A stretch of DNA of 56,126 bases from an uncultured delta proteobacterium (lineage in GTDB: Bacteria; Desulfobacterota; Syntrophia; Syntrophales; Smithellaceae): positions 1 through 56,126 of the forward strand of contig CAIVQG010000006.1 in assembly GCA_903907985.1 (NCBI GenBank). The letters are read 5' to 3'. Shown here in pieces: positions 41,144 through 52,610 of this stretch (positions within the stretch are counted from its first letter, which is position 1; every line of letters begins with the position of its first letter). The notes beneath the pieces are model-generated. The model did no database searches, was not told the DNA's origin, and was given only the letters and a program-made list of their open reading frames with translations. Both the position numbers and the translations under genes were made by a program.

Positions 41144-44100
41144 ATGAATCCTTCTCGTCCCTTCATCTTGCGTCCCGTAGCCACATCACTGTTCATGGCA
41201 GCAATTCTAATTGCGGGTCTCATCGCTTATCGGGTGCTCCCCATTTCCGCACTGCCGCAGGTTGATTACCCGACCATTCAGGTTATAACCCTTTACACGG
41301 GAGCAAGTCCGGACGTTGTTACTTCCTCCATTACAGCCCCACTGGAGCGACAATTCGGTCAGATGCCGGGGCTGAATCAGATGTCTTCGACAAGCTCAGG
41401 CGGCGCGTCGGTTATCACGTTGCAATTCAGTCTTAGTCTGAACTTGGATATTGCGGAACAGGAAGTACAGGCGGCGATCAATGCTGGCTCTAATTTTCTT
41501 CCTACAGACCTGCCGATGCCGCCGATCTATAGCAAAGTCAACCCGGCGGATGCACCAATAATGACCTTGGCCATCACGTCTAAAACACTGCCGTTACCAA
41601 AAGTTCAGGATCTCATCGACACGCGCGTCGCCCAGAAAATATCGCAACTGCCGGGTGTTGGAATGGTCAGTATCAGCGGCGGACAAAGACCGGCGGTACG
41701 CATTCAGGCCAATCCCAAAGCATTGGCAGCCCATAAACTTACGCTGGAGGATTTACGGACGACCATCAGTACGGCCAATGTCAATCAGGCCAAAGGCAGT
41801 TTTGACGGTCCGGAGCGCGCTTCCACCATCGACGCCAATGATCAGATTAAGATCGCCTCGGAATATGAAAAAGTCATTGTTGCCTACCGGAATGGCGCGC
41901 CGGTGCGTCTGACCGATGTGGCGGATGTCGTCGATGGTGCCGAGAATGTCAATCTGGCCGCCTGGCGCGATCAAACGCCGGCCGTCATCGTGAATATTCA
42001 GCGCCAGCCAGGCGCCAATGTTATCGAAGTTGTCAATCGCATCAAAACCATCATTCCGCAATTGCGGTCATCTCTGCCCGGTTCTGTTGACGTTGTCCTG
42101 TTGACCGACCGTACTACAACTATCCGGGAATCAGTTAACGACGTGCAGTTTGAACTTATCCTGGCCGTTGCGCTCGTCGTCATGGTCATTTTCCTTTTTC
42201 TGCGCAATCTATCCGCAACCATTATTCCGAGTATCGCCGTGCCGCTATCGCTGATCGGAACATTTGGTCTTATGTACCTCTTCGGTTTCAGCATCAACAA
42301 TCTGACTTTGATGGCCTTGACGATCTCGACTGGTTTTGTCGTGGATGACGCCATTGTTGTCATCGAAAATATCGCCCGTTACATCGAACAGGGCCTGTCC
42401 CCGCTGGAGGCTGCCTTCAAAGGGTCCAGGCAGATTGCCTTTACGATCATTTCGCTTACTTTTTCCCTGATCGCCGTTTTGATTCCTCTTCTTTTCATGG
42501 GAGATGTTGTAGGGCGGCTATTCCGGGAATTTGCGATCACGCTGGCTGTCGCCATATTGCTTTCCGCCCTTATTTCACTGACACTGACACCGATGATGTG
42601 CGCCAAACTGTTGAAACATGTACCGGAAGAAAAGCAGGGACGTTTTTATCGCCGCAGCGGCTTGTTTTTTGAAAGGACAATTGCCCGTTACGGAAAGATG
42701 CTCACCTGGGTCCTTGATCATCAGAAAGCCACGCTCACGGTGGCCATTGGTACGCTTGTGCTGACGATTATTTTGTATATCATCATCCCCAAAGGTTTCT
42801 TTCCCATACAGGATACGGGCATGATTCTCGGCATATCAGAAGCTCCGCAATCCATTTCGTTTTCCGCCATGGCCGAGCGTCAGCAGACATTGGCTAAAGT
42901 TATTCTTCAGGACCCGGCCGTTGAAAGTCTGTCGTCCTTCATTGGCGTCGATGGAACCAATGTAACGTTGAACAGCGGACGTATGATGATCAATCTGATC
43001 CCGAAGAATAAACGTAACCTTGATGCTTCTGGTGTTATCCGTCGTTTACAGGCAAGACTTGCTGCGGCGGATAGTAAAGGAATAACCCTTTACATGCAGC
43101 CGGTGCAGGATCTGACAATTGAAGACCGGGTCAGCCGCACACAATATCAATTTACGCTGGAGTCCGCTGATCCTGACGAACTCAGCCTTTGGACCCGTCG
43201 CCTTGTTGATCATATTTCGCGCTCACCCTATCTGACAGATGTAGCCAGTGATTTACAGGATCAGGGATTACAGGCCTATGTGGACATCGACCGAGATGCG
43301 GCCGGACGGCTCGGAATCACGACTGCTGCGATTGATAATATCATCTATGATGCTTTCGGCCAGCGTCTTGTTTCCACCATATTCACCCAATCTAACCAAT
43401 ACCGTGTTGTTATGGAGGTCAAGCCTGATTATAAAAAAGGTCCGGCGGCCCTGAATGATTTGTATATAACTTCACAATCCGGAACACAAGTTCCTCTGGG
43501 AGCCATCGCTCGGATATCGGAAAAACCGGCGTCACTTGTAGTCAATCACCAGGGGCAATTCCCCTGTGCCACCATTTCTTTTAATCTGGCGAACGGAGAA
43601 TCACTGGGAAATGCGGTCTCGGACATCGAAAAAGCCGAGCGCGAAATCGGCATGCCCATCAGCGTCAAGACCAGTTTTCAGGGATCGGCCCTGGCTTTTC
43701 GGGCGTCGCTCACCGGCACGCTTTTATTAATCCTGGCGGCCATTATTACGGTGTATATCGTCCTGGGCATCCTTTATGAAAGTTATATCCATCCGATTAC
43801 GATTCTATCCACGCTGCCTTCCGCCGGAGTCGGCGCTTTGCTGGCACTCATGATTTCCGGAAATGATCTGGGGATTATAGGAATTATCGGCATCATCCTG
43901 CTCATCGGCATCGTCAAGAAGAATGCCATTATGATGATTGACTTTGCTCTGGATGCAGAGCGCAAAGAGGGCAAGCCGCCGCGGGAAGCGATTTATCAGG
44001 CATGCCTGCTGCGCTTCCGGCCGATTATGATGACGACCATGGCGGCCCTGCTGGGTGCACTGCCACTGATGCTCGGTACCGGAGTAGGTTCGGAGTTACG

Positions 44101-44269
44101 CCATCCTCTGGGCATTACCATGGTGGGAGGGCTTATTTTGAGTCAGATACTGACACTATTTACGACTCCGGTCATTTATCTGGCTTTTGACAACCTGAGC
44201 CGTAGAGTCAGGTTAAAAACAGGTCATCATCTTGTAACCGTTGATCAAGGCAATGGGGAAACATTATGA
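41144..44269 (+). CDS. RND efflux pump inner-membrane subunit (MdtB-like, HAE1 family)
   Basis: A 1041-aa resistance-nodulation-division transporter, proton-driven. Twelve membrane segments in two repeats, with two large periplasmic loops. TM4 carries [21 protein letters not shown], with the two Asp needed for proton translocation. TM10-12 contain [16 protein letters not shown] and the family's [17 protein letters not shown]. It overlaps the next pump gene by 4 bases (ATGA), so the two are translationally coupled and probably assemble as a heterotrimer, as MdtB and MdtC do. Confidence 0.95.
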   Translation: MNPSRPFILRPVATSLFMAAILIAGLIAYRVLPISALPQVDYPTIQVITLYTGASPDVVTSSITAPLERQFGQMPGLNQMSSTSSGGASVITLQFSLSLNLDIAEQEVQAAINAGSNFLPTDLPMPPIYSKVNPADAPIMTLAITSKTLPLPKVQDLIDTRVAQKISQLPGVGMVSISGGQRPAVRIQANPKALAAHKLTLEDLRTTISTANVNQAKGSFDGPERASTIDANDQIKIASEYEKVIVAYRNGAPVRLTDVADVVDGAENVNLAAWRDQTPAVIVNIQRQPGANVIEVVNRIKTIIPQLRSSLPGSVDVVLLTDRTTTIRESVNDVQFELILAVALVVMVIFLFLRNLSATIIPSIAVPLSLIGTFGLMYLFGFSINNLTLMALTISTGFVVDDAIVVIENIARYIEQGLSPLEAAFKGSRQIAFTIISLTFSLIAVLIPLLFMGDVVGRLFREFAITLAVAILLSALISLTLTPMMCAKLLKHVPEEKQGRFYRRSGLFFERTIARYGKMLTWVLDHQKATLTVAIGTLVLTIILYIIIPKGFFPIQDTGMILGISEAPQSISFSAMAERQQTLAKVILQDPAVESLSSFIGVDGTNVTLNSGRMMINLIPKNKRNLDASGVIRRLQARLAAADSKGITLYMQPVQDLTIEDRVSRTQYQFTLESADPDELSLWTRRLVDHISRSPYLTDVASDLQDQGLQAYVDIDRDAAGRLGITTAAIDNIIYDAFGQRLVSTIFTQSNQYRVVMEVKPDYKKGPAALNDLYITSQSGTQVPLGAIARISEKPASLVVNHQGQFPCATISFNLANGESLGNAVSDIEKAEREIGMPISVKTSFQGSALAFRASLTGTLLLILAAIITVYIVLGILYESYIHPITILSTLPSAGVGALLALMISGNDLGIIGIIGIILLIGIVKKNAIMMIDFALDAERKEGKPPREAIYQACLLRFRPIMMTTMAALLGALPLMLGTGVGSELRHPLGITMVGGLILSQILTLFTTPVIYLAFDNLSRRVRLKTGHHLVTVDQGNGETL

Positions 44270-47200
44270 GCATCTCCACTCCTTTCATTCATCGCCCTGT
44301 CGCGACGACCCTGATCACGCTCGGTATTGCTCTGGCCGGTCTGGTTGCGTTTAGCCTGTTGCCGGTATCGTCACTGCCGCAGGTTGACTTTCCCACCATA
44401 TCCATTTCAGCCTCGCTTCCCGGAGCCAGTCCGGAGACCATGGCCGCCACGGTGGCCACGCCTCTGGAGCGGTCACTGGGGCGCATTGCGGGCGTGACGG
44501 AGATGACCTCGTCGAGCTCGCTGGGATCAACCCGGATCACGCTACAATTTGATCTTGACCGGGATATCGATGGAGCAGCGCGTGATGTCCAGGCGGCCAT
44601 CAATGCGGCGCGCAGCCTGCTGCCTTCGGGTATGCCCAGCAACCCGAGCTATCGCAAAGTAAACCCGGCCGACGCTCCCATCCTTATTCTGGTTCTGACC
44701 TCGGATACCATGACCCGCGGCCAGCTCTACGATGCAGCTTCTACAATTCTCGCGCAAAAGCTTTCTCAGGTTAAAGGAATCGGCCAGGTGAATGTCGGCG
44801 GAAGTTCGCTCCCTGCCGTGCGAGTGGAATTGAATCCGGCCTTGCTCAACCGTTATGGGATAAGTCCGGAGCAGGTGCGCTTCTCTATCGCCGCTTCCAA
44901 TGCCAACCGACCCAAAGGTTCCGTGGAGGCAGGCGACAAACACTGGCAGATCTATGCCAATGATCAGGCAAAAAAAGCGTCCGATTATATTCCGCTGATT
45001 GTGTCTTATCGCAATGGCGCGGCCGTGCGTCTTGCGGATTTGGGCGAGGTGGTCGATTCAGTACAGGATTTGCGAAATGCCGGGTTATACAACGGCAAGC
45101 CGTCCGTTTTGTTGATCATATCCAAACAGCCCGGCGCCAATGTCATCGAAACGGTTGAACGCGTCAAGGAAATCTTACCGCAATTGCAAGCCTCCATACC
45201 GGCGGCAATCAATTTAAAGATTGCCTCAGATCGTACCCCGACCATCCGTGCATCATTGAACGAAGTCGAACGCACCCTGTTGATCTCCATTGCTCTGGTA
45301 ATTCTTGTTGTATTTTTGTTTTTGCGCAACGTTTATGCGACATTGATTCCCAGTATCGCCGTGCCTGTTTCACTGATCGGCACCTTTGGCGTTATGTATC
45401 TGGCCGGTTATACTTTGGATAACCTTTCCCTGATGGCACTAACGGTCGCCACCGGCTTTGTTGTTGATGATGCCATTGTTGTTCTGGAAAATATCTCTCG
45501 TCATATCGAGGCAGGTATGACGCCTTTTAATGCTGCATTGCTCGGCGCAAAAGAAGTGGGGTTTACAGTGCTTTCGATGAGCCTCTCCCTGATTGCCGTG
45601 TTTATTCCTATTTTATTGATGGGAGGTGTTATCGGCAGGCTTTTCCGCGAATTTGCCGTTGTACTTTCTGCGGCTGTCATCGTTTCGTTGTTTGTATCTC
45701 TAACTGTAACACCCATGATGTGTGCCCGCCTGTTACGATCGAAAGAAGAACGCGGTTCGGGCTGGTTCTACCGGAAAAGTGAGGAGATATTTGAGGCGGT
45801 GCTGAACTTTTACCGGAGATCACTCAGCTTTGCCCTGCGCCATGGCCGCCTCATGATGGCGATGTTATTTATTGTAATCTGCCTGAATTTTTTTCTTTAC
45901 ATCATTATTCCCAAAGGTTTCTTTCCTCAGCAGGATTCCGGAGCGCTTGTCGGTACAATCCAGGCTGATCAGAGTATTTCTTTCCAGTCCATGCAACGCA
46001 AACTTATTACCATCATGAACATCATTCGTTCCGATCCGGCTGTGGACAGCCTCTCCGGTTTTACCGGAGGAGGACGAAGCAATTCCGGTTTCATGTACAT
46101 TTCGCTGAAACCTATTAGTGAGCGCAAGGTTTCCGCCGATCAAGTCATGGCCAGACTGCGCCCGAAGCTTGCCCGCGAAGCTGGCGCAAGGCTTTTTCTA
46201 CAGTCGGTCCAGGACATCCGCGTTGGCGGTAGGTCCGCCGGAGCCGCCTATCAATACACACTGCAGGCTGAAGATCTAACCGAATTAAGGTTGTGGGAAA
46301 AACGCATTAAGGATGCATTCAACGAACTTCCCGAATTAACGGATGTCAATACGGATGAGCAGGATAGAGGATTGCAGACTTCCATTACTTTTGACCGCGA
46401 CACGGCCTCGCGTATGGGAATCACCCCGGCACTTCTTGATGCGACATTAAATGATTACTTCGGCCAGCGCCAGGTTTCCACAATTTATAATCCTCTTAAC
46501 CAATACCGCGTAGTCATGGAGGCTTCGGCTCCTAATTTACAAAGTCCGGATTCTCTTAAAGATGTCTACCTGATTATCCCCCCCAATACGCAACTTCCCA
46601 ATGGAGCACAAGTGCCTCTTTTGTCCTTTGCCAGCTATGGTTTGACTAATACACCGCTTGCCGTCAACCATCAGGGACAATTTGCTGCATCCACAATTTC
46701 TTTTAATCTTCCCCTGGGCGTATCGCTTTCTCAGGCAACAGTAGCGATTCAAAAAACAATGGATCGTCTCGGTGTTCCCGGTTCCATTCGGGGAAGCTTT
46801 CAGGGAACAGCCCGAACATTTCAGGATTCATTAAACAGCCAGCCCTGGTTGATTCTGGCGGCATTGATTGCTATCTACATTGTGCTGGGCATTCTCTATG
46901 AGAGCTATGTCCATCCGGTCACCATTTTATCCACTCTGCCCTCCGCCGGAGTGGGAGCATTGCTGGCCTTAATGTTATTCAAGACGGAATTCAGTATCAT
47001 TGCTTTGATCGGCGTTATTCTGCTCATCGGCATCGTCAAGAAGAATGCTATTCTGATGATTGACTTTGCTCTGGACAAAGAACGAAAAGAAGGAAAAAAA
47101 CCGGAAGAAGCCATATTAGAAGCCTGCCTGATGCGTTTCCGACCGATCATGATGACTACCATGGCAGCGCTTTTCGGGGCCCTGCCTTTGATATTGCTCA

Positions 47201-47400
47201 CCGGAGCAGGTTCCGAATTACGCAGGCCTTTGGGAATTTCTATTGTGGGCGGCTTGATCGTCAGTCAGATGCTGACTCTCTATACGACGCCTGTCGTTTA
47301 TTTATATCTTGATCGTTTCCGGTTGTTTTGCTTAAAGGCATTAGAAAGGAAAAGTGCCCCAACCCCTCAGCGGGCACTGGAGGATACTTCTAAAGGATGA
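44266..47400 (+). CDS. RND efflux pump inner-membrane subunit (MdtC-like, HAE1 family)
   Basis: A 1044-aa RND transporter, the paralogue of the preceding gene, about half identical by eye along its length. The proton-relay segment is [21 protein letters not shown] (D-D retained) and the conserved [22 protein letters not shown] and [17 protein letters not shown] follow. It overlaps its upstream and downstream neighbours by 4 bases each. Two different pump subunits in one operon is the hallmark of MdtABC/MuxABC-type exporters, which handle bile salts, novobiocin or aromatic compounds in known systems. Confidence 0.95.
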   Translation: MSISTPFIHRPVATTLITLGIALAGLVAFSLLPVSSLPQVDFPTISISASLPGASPETMAATVATPLERSLGRIAGVTEMTSSSSLGSTRITLQFDLDRDIDGAARDVQAAINAARSLLPSGMPSNPSYRKVNPADAPILILVLTSDTMTRGQLYDAASTILAQKLSQVKGIGQVNVGGSSLPAVRVELNPALLNRYGISPEQVRFSIAASNANRPKGSVEAGDKHWQIYANDQAKKASDYIPLIVSYRNGAAVRLADLGEVVDSVQDLRNAGLYNGKPSVLLIISKQPGANVIETVERVKEILPQLQASIPAAINLKIASDRTPTIRASLNEVERTLLISIALVILVVFLFLRNVYATLIPSIAVPVSLIGTFGVMYLAGYTLDNLSLMALTVATGFVVDDAIVVLENISRHIEAGMTPFNAALLGAKEVGFTVLSMSLSLIAVFIPILLMGGVIGRLFREFAVVLSAAVIVSLFVSLTVTPMMCARLLRSKEERGSGWFYRKSEEIFEAVLNFYRRSLSFALRHGRLMMAMLFIVICLNFFLYIIIPKGFFPQQDSGALVGTIQADQSISFQSMQRKLITIMNIIRSDPAVDSLSGFTGGGRSNSGFMYISLKPISERKVSADQVMARLRPKLAREAGARLFLQSVQDIRVGGRSAGAAYQYTLQAEDLTELRLWEKRIKDAFNELPELTDVNTDEQDRGLQTSITFDRDTASRMGITPALLDATLNDYFGQRQVSTIYNPLNQYRVVMEASAPNLQSPDSLKDVYLIIPPNTQLPNGAQVPLLSFASYGLTNTPLAVNHQGQFAASTISFNLPLGVSLSQATVAIQKTMDRLGVPGSIRGSFQGTARTFQDSLNSQPWLILAALIAIYIVLGILYESYVHPVTILSTLPSAGVGALLALMLFKTEFSIIALIGVILLIGIVKKNAILMIDFALDKERKEGKKPEEAILEACLMRFRPIMMTTMAALFGALPLILLTGAGSELRRPLGISIVGGLIVSQMLTLYTTPVVYLYLDRFRLFCLKALERKSAPTPQRALEDTSKG

Positions 47401-48821
47401 TTATGAAAAATATATTAACAACTCAAATGTTGCTTTTTGTTTTATTGGTAATTTACGGTTGCGCCGTCGGCCCGGATTATGAACGTCCCGATGCACCGAC
47501 ATCATCATCTTACAAAGAATTAAAAGGATGGCGAGAAGCTCTGCCCCGCGATCAGGAAATCAAAACAAAGTGGTGGGAAGCCTTCGGAGATCCTACCCTT
47601 AACACTCTTGCCGAGCAGGTAAATGTATCGAACCAGTCGATTGCGCTCGCGGAGTCTCAATATCGTCAAGCACTGGCACTGGTACAAACGGCCCGTTCGA
47701 ATTACTTTCCGTCTATCGGTGCAGCGGCAGCTTTCACCCGCTCGGGACAGGCCGGTGATAACTCTGGCACAGTAAACCAGCATCAGGTTTCTCTCAATGC
47801 CGCCTGGGAAGTGGATTTATGGGGTCGTGTGCGACGGCAGGTGGAATCCAGTAGCGCATCTGCCGAAGCATCTTTTGCCGATTTACAGGCAATGCGTTTA
47901 TCTATGCAGACGGAACTGGCCCTGAATTATTTTCAGCTGCGGACTTTGGATGCCCAAAAGAAAAATCTTGAAGAAGCGGTTGAGGCTTACAAAAAGGCTC
48001 TGGAGCTTACTTCAAACCGCTATAAAGCCGGTGTTGCAGCCAAGACTGATGTTGCGGCAGCCCAAACTCAACTTAAATCAACTCAAGCCCAGGCAATTGA
48101 TGTCGGTGTGCAGCGGGCACAGCTGGAACATGCCCTGGCCATTTTAATCGGCAAGCCGCCGGCCGTTTTTTCGCTGCCATCTGTGACATTTGTTCAACCG
48201 CAAATAAACATACCCGTTGGTATCCCCTCCGAACTTCTGGAACGCAGGCCGGACATTGGCTCGGCGGAGCGCAAGATGGCCGCAGCCAATGCCCAGATCG
48301 GTGTTGCCAAAGCGGCCTATTATCCATCCCTTACTCTTTCCGGATCAGTGGGATATCAAAGCGCTGCACTGGCCAGCCTATTTACGACACCCAGTTTTTT
48401 CTGGGCTTTAGGCCCGATGGCTCTGGCGACAACTTTATTTGACGGTGGCGCACGTAAAGCACAGACCGAGCGGGCAATGGCCGCATACGATGGAACTGTA
48501 GCCTTTTATCGGCAAACAGTTCTTGCGGCATTCCAGGATGTTGAAGACAATCTGGCTGCTTTGCGCATACTTGATGAGGAAGCGCAGATGCAGGAGCAGG
48601 CGGTAAATTACGCTCGTGAATCTTTGACACTGTCAACAAATCAGTATCGAGCTGGTATTGTCAATTATCTGAATGTAGTTACCGCCCAATCAATTGCTCT
48701 TTCCAATGAAAGAGCAGCAATCAGCATCAGCGGCCAGCGCCTAAAATCAGCCGCCCTGCTGATCAAAGCTCTAGGTGGCGGGTGGAGTGCGCCAGAAACG
48801 CCGAGTGTCGATCAAAAGTAA
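47397..48821 (+). CDS. NodT-family outer-membrane efflux lipoprotein (TolC-like)
   Basis: A 474-aa outer-membrane factor. Lipobox VIYGC puts the lipidated Cys at residue 22, followed by [10 protein letters not shown], the standard NodT opening. Two repeats of a beta-strand and long helices follow (e.g. [30 protein letters not shown]), with [29 protein letters not shown], recognised by L-L-E-R-R-P-D-I, the family signature. It completes the tripartite pump with the adaptor and two RND proteins. Confidence 0.94.
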   Translation: MIMKNILTTQMLLFVLLVIYGCAVGPDYERPDAPTSSSYKELKGWREALPRDQEIKTKWWEAFGDPTLNTLAEQVNVSNQSIALAESQYRQALALVQTARSNYFPSIGAAAAFTRSGQAGDNSGTVNQHQVSLNAAWEVDLWGRVRRQVESSSASAEASFADLQAMRLSMQTELALNYFQLRTLDAQKKNLEEAVEAYKKALELTSNRYKAGVAAKTDVAAAQTQLKSTQAQAIDVGVQRAQLEHALAILIGKPPAVFSLPSVTFVQPQINIPVGIPSELLERRPDIGSAERKMAAANAQIGVAKAAYYPSLTLSGSVGYQSAALASLFTTPSFFWALGPMALATTLFDGGARKAQTERAMAAYDGTVAFYRQTVLAAFQDVEDNLAALRILDEEAQMQEQAVNYARESLTLSTNQYRAGIVNYLNVVTAQSIALSNERAAISISGQRLKSAALLIKALGGGWSAPETPSVDQK

Positions 48822-48858
48822 AATATTTATAAACCGAATTATTGAGTATTAACTATTT

Positions 48859-50115
48859 ATGTTCACCAAAATAAAGGAAACTGTTTTCGACGGTATCAAC
48901 AATTTCAAACTGACCTTTCGCGCGTTACAATCCCGCAATTACCGGCTTTTTTTCTCCGGCCAATTTATATCCCTGATTGGTATGTGGATGCAGCAAATTG
49001 CTGTAAGCTGGCTCGTCTATCGAATGACCAATTCCTTATTTTTGCTGGGACTGGTCAGTTTTATCAGTCAATTTCCGACATTCGTCATCTCCCCTTTTGC
49101 CGGAGTCTGGTCTGACCGGATTAACAAACACCGAATCTTAATCTGGACGCAGTGTTTGTCCATGATACAGGCTTTAACTATGGCGGCATTAGTCTTGACG
49201 AATATGATAACTGTCTGGCAGATAATCGGACTTAGTTTATTAATCGGATGCATAAATGCCTTCGACGTACCGGCAAGACAATCTTTTATCATAGATATGA
49301 TTGAAGACCGGAAAGACCTGGGCAATGCTATCGCTTTAAATTCCGCCATGTTCAATGGAACACGGTTTTTAGGACCTTTTGTTGCAGGTATTTTGATTGC
49401 CGCTGTCGGCGAAGGAATTTGTTTTCTGATTAACGGTCTGAGTTTTCTTGCTGTTATTAGAGCACTGCTTGTCATGCAGATAGTTTACATAAAAAAAGAA
49501 ACTAAAAAAAACAGTATGCTGGAAGAATTAAAAGAAGGGTTTTTCTATGTTTTTCGTGACCCCAAAATGAAGTCAATACTCTTACTGATGGCTTTAACCA
49601 GCATTACGGGCGTACCTTTCATTGTCCTTATGCCTGCCTTTGCCAAAGATATTCTGCAAGGTGGCCCTCAGACTTTGGGATTTTTAATGTCCTCACTCGG
49701 AGCAGGAGCACTGCTTGGCGCTTTTTATCTTGCTTCACGAATCAACGTCAAAGGTCTGCGTAAAAATATCCCTAGGGCCGTTTTCGTCTTCGGCCTCGGA
49801 CTTATCGGTATGTCACTATCGCGTTTCCTGTGGATTGCTTTATTATTGATCTTCCTTACGGGATTCGGAATTATGATCCAGGTTGCTTCCAGCAATACCT
49901 GGCTGCAAACTAACGTGGACGATGACAAACGCGGACGGATGGTCAGTTTTTTTGCCGTTTCCTTTTTAGGCATGGCGCCTTTTGGCAGTCTGCTGGCCGG
50001 AAGTGTGGCCGGCAACCTGGGCGTTCCACTAACCTTATTCACCGGTGGAATATGCTGCATTCTAGGGGCATTATACTTTCGCTACAGAAATTATCCCCCA
50101 AGAGCCTCTCTTTAA
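48859..50115 (+). CDS. MFS exporter, MFS_3/EntS-like
   Basis: A 418-aa major-facilitator protein with 10-12 membrane helices. N-terminus: LQSRNYRLFFSGQFISLIGMWMQQIAVSWLVY, recognised as the MFS_3 (enterobactin exporter-like) opening by N-Y-R-x-F-F and GxWMQ. SDRINKHRILIW is the A-motif loop between TM2 and TM3; PARQSFIIDMI follows TM4. It lies 37 bases after the outer-membrane factor gene and is probably cotranscribed, giving the operon a second exporter. Confidence 0.88.
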   Translation: MFTKIKETVFDGINNFKLTFRALQSRNYRLFFSGQFISLIGMWMQQIAVSWLVYRMTNSLFLLGLVSFISQFPTFVISPFAGVWSDRINKHRILIWTQCLSMIQALTMAALVLTNMITVWQIIGLSLLIGCINAFDVPARQSFIIDMIEDRKDLGNAIALNSAMFNGTRFLGPFVAGILIAAVGEGICFLINGLSFLAVIRALLVMQIVYIKKETKKNSMLEELKEGFFYVFRDPKMKSILLLMALTSITGVPFIVLMPAFAKDILQGGPQTLGFLMSSLGAGALLGAFYLASRINVKGLRKNIPRAVFVFGLGLIGMSLSRFLWIALLLIFLTGFGIMIQVASSNTWLQTNVDDDKRGRMVSFFAVSFLGMAPFGSLLAGSVAGNLGVPLTLFTGGICCILGALYFRYRNYPPRASL

Positions 50116-50295
50116 TTTTTTATACTCACAATAATCGCCAATATGTGTAGATTACAGTTATTAAATTCTTGCAAAATGATTAACCATGCTTTAAAAGCTC
50201 ATACCAAGTCTCATTCTTTAGCTAACTTTTTTAACTGCGTCGCGTTATCTTTTGAATGCAACTTGGTATCACTATCTTAACTTGGCGAATAAAAC

Positions 50296-51231
50296 ATGAC
50301 TAATAAATTTCCCTTAATAAAGTTCTTATCTTTATCATTGCTGTTTGTCGTTATATTTACCGGTCAGGCTTTTGCAATCGAACCTTCCCAGAAGGAATTA
50401 AAAGATTTTCTGACGATTATGGAGCGGCAATGTAAGGACTACGGATGGAAAGACATAAAATTAGAGGGAATCCCTTGGGAATATTACCGGACAACCGGCC
50501 AAAAAAAGCCACTGATCTTTGCTGTCTTCGGCGGTTATAAAAGCAACTGCATTTTATTTCTGGGCGGTGTTCACGGCGATGAGTTGCCCACTGTTTATGT
50601 CCTGCTGAAATTTGCCAACTATATTAAAGATAACCCGGATTTTTTCAAGGATAAATGCATCATTATTGCTCCCTTGATTAATCCAGATGGTTTTTTTGCC
50701 AATCCTCCGACACGCGTTAATGCCAGTGGCATTGATGTAAACAGAAATTTCCCCACGCGTGACTGGCAGGCAATGGCCTGGAAACAATGGGAACGCAAAG
50801 GCCATAAAAATAAGCGCTATTATCCGGGCAGAAAACCCGGATCGGAACAAGAGACATTGTTCCAGATAGCCTTAATCAACAGATTCAAACCGCAAAAGAT
50901 ACTGACTATCCATTCGCCATTAGGTTTTTATGACTTTGACGGTCCGTCGTCCGATCTTGATTCCTTTGAACGCTGGATAGAAACCGTAAGTAAAGAGACA
51001 AAACATCCTATGAAGAAATTTGGCTATTTCCCGGGCTCTCTGGGAAATTATGCCGGGCATGAACGCAACATATTTACCTTGACTCTGGAATTACCCTCTT
51101 CCGCGCCCAATAAAGGAATGGAATATTTTAATAAATTTCAACCGGCTATTGTAAAGTTTTTCGATCTCCAGGTATTCGGGAAAGAACCATTCTTGAAGTT
51201 GACTGATGAAGCAATAAAAAAGCATAAATAA
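50296..51231 (+). CDS. Secreted M14-family zinc carboxypeptidase, MpaA-like
   Basis: A 311-aa exported metallopeptidase. An N-terminal signal (Lys, then LIKFLSLSLLFVVIFTGQAFA, cleaved after AFA about residue 27) leads into an M14 domain: zinc ligands H and E in GGVHGDELPT, arginine in DVNRNFPTRD, third zinc ligand in TIHSPLG, and the general base in TLELPS. The close HGDE motif and short length place it with murein-tripeptide amidases (MpaA/DL-endopeptidases) that trim peptidoglycan peptides. Alone, with 180 bases of non-coding sequence upstream. Confidence 0.87.
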   Translation: MTNKFPLIKFLSLSLLFVVIFTGQAFAIEPSQKELKDFLTIMERQCKDYGWKDIKLEGIPWEYYRTTGQKKPLIFAVFGGYKSNCILFLGGVHGDELPTVYVLLKFANYIKDNPDFFKDKCIIIAPLINPDGFFANPPTRVNASGIDVNRNFPTRDWQAMAWKQWERKGHKNKRYYPGRKPGSEQETLFQIALINRFKPQKILTIHSPLGFYDFDGPSSDLDSFERWIETVSKETKHPMKKFGYFPGSLGNYAGHERNIFTLTLELPSSAPNKGMEYFNKFQPAIVKFFDLQVFGKEPFLKLTDEAIKKHK

Positions 51232-51257
51232 CCAATCTATATCGGCTATGTATTATA

Positions 51258-51725
51258 TTAATGTCCTTCGTTGTTGATCATTTTTATTGCATGCCCCATA
51301 ATTGGCAAAAGAATCTTTGTGCAAAGGGTTACAGCTTTTACAGAACCCGGGAAGTTAACAACTACAGTCTTACCTTTAATTCCGGCATATCCCCGGGAAA
51401 GCATGGCATGGGGAGTTTCTTTATATGATTCGCTCCTTAATATCTCGGAAATTCCCGGCAAACTGTTGTCACAATATTCCTCACAAATTTCAGGAGTGAT
51501 GTCTCTCTGGGCTAAACCAGTTCCCCCGGTTGTCAATATAAAATCGGCTGAGTCGGCCTCGTGCAATGCTTTTAAGATTTCATCCTTTTCATCAGGAACA
51601 ATGATTCTGGAAATTTCAGCATCTGTAATGCTTTCTTTGATAATTTTCTCAATTGTCGGCCCGGAAAGATCTTCGTAAATTCCCTTTGCTGCCCGGTCAG
51701 ATATTGTAATAACAGTTACTTTCAT
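51258..51725 (-). CDS. Molybdopterin adenylyltransferase-like (MogA/MoaB family)
   Basis: A 155-aa MogA/MoaB protein, adenylating molybdopterin for metal insertion. Motifs: TVITISDRAAKG at the start, DFILTTGGTGLAQRDITPE and VNFPGSVKAV. It overlaps the end of the MOSC gene by 29 bases. Last gene of the molybdenum-cofactor run. Confidence 0.9.
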   Translation of the reverse strand: MKVTVITISDRAAKGIYEDLSGPTIEKIIKESITDAEISRIIVPDEKDEILKALHEADSADFILTTGGTGLAQRDITPEICEEYCDNSLPGISEILRSESYKETPHAMLSRGYAGIKGKTVVVNFPGSVKAVTLCTKILLPIMGHAIKMINNEGH

Positions 51726-52134
51726 TATTTATTTTCCCACCTTTTATTACTCGAGTAAAAATTCCCTTGCGCGGCATTACACAATCTCCGATCTGCCGAA
51801 ATATGGCGCAATGCTCATGACATTCTTTACCGATCTGGGTAACTTCCAGGACAGCGTCACCGAGATTCAACATAGTGCCTATTGGCAAATTGGCGAGATC
51901 GATACCTTCTGTTGTAATATTTTCGGCAAAGTCCCCGCATTTCACCTTGGCGCCTTTTTTAATCATTTCTTCAACGTCCTCGGAAGCCAGCATGGAGACC
52001 TGCCTGTGCCAATCTCCGGCATGAACGTCCCCTTCTATTCCATAATTTTCTTTTAAAAAAGCTTCCGGTATCGGAATCTTCTTTTCGCCCTTATTATCCG
52101 AAATGTTAATGGATATTATCTTAAAGGTTTTCAT
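51697..52134 (-). CDS. MOSC-domain protein
   Basis: A 145-aa stand-alone MOSC domain, as found at the end of Moco sulfurases. It has GIEGDVHAGDWHRQVSML, the family's G-x-x-G-D-x-H-x-G loop, and the Cys-bearing IGKECHEHCAIFRQIGDCVMPRKGIFTRV, seen as GKECHxHC and M-x-x-x-G-I-F. Such proteins may carry or transfer sulfur for metal-sulfur clusters or Moco. It lies 18 bases after moaC. Confidence 0.87.
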   Translation of the reverse strand: MKTFKIISINISDNKGEKKIPIPEAFLKENYGIEGDVHAGDWHRQVSMLASEDVEEMIKKGAKVKCGDFAENITTEGIDLANLPIGTMLNLGDAVLEVTQIGKECHEHCAIFRQIGDCVMPRKGIFTRVIKGGKINNESNCYYNI

Positions 52135-52151
52135 TTTGATAAATCCCAGTA

Positions 52152-52610
52152 TTATTCTATTTCTTGCTTCTTTTTTTCTACAAGATAAATATTTTCAATT
52201 TTCATTGTCTTATCAACGGCTTTGCACATATCGTAAACAGTCAGAGCCGCAACCGATACGGCAGCTAGTGCCTCCATCTCCACTCCTGTTTTTCCGGAAG
52301 TTATTACCTGGCTGGTTATTTCTATACCGTCATCAACTATATTAAAATTAATGTCGACGTGTTCGAGATTTAAGCAATGACATAAAGGGATCAGTTCTTC
52401 TGTTTTTTTTGCCGCCATAATGCCGGCAATTTTAGCTACAGCTAAAACATCGCCTTTTTTCATCAAGTTGGTTTTAACCAGGTCGATAGTTGCATTTTGC
52501 AGAATAATTTTTCCGAAAGCAGATGCCGTTCTTCTTACTATTTTTTTTGAGGACACATCAACCATGAAGGCATTTCCCGCTGAGTTTATATGAGTTAATT
52601 CCATTATCAA
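52152..52610 (-). CDS. moaC: Cyclic pyranopterin monophosphate synthase
   Basis: A 152-aa MoaC that converts 3',8-cyclo-7,8-dihydro-GTP to cPMP. Active-site motifs: MVDVSSK, LIPLCHCLNLEHV, KTGVEMEALAAVSVAALTVYDMCKAVDK. The start overlaps the moaA stop by 4 bases (ATGA), so they are coupled. Length matches the family. Confidence 0.96.
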   Translation of the reverse strand: MIMELTHINSAGNAFMVDVSSKKIVRRTASAFGKIILQNATIDLVKTNLMKKGDVLAVAKIAGIMAAKKTEELIPLCHCLNLEHVDINFNIVDDGIEITSQVITSGKTGVEMEALAAVSVAALTVYDMCKAVDKTMKIENIYLVEKKKQEIE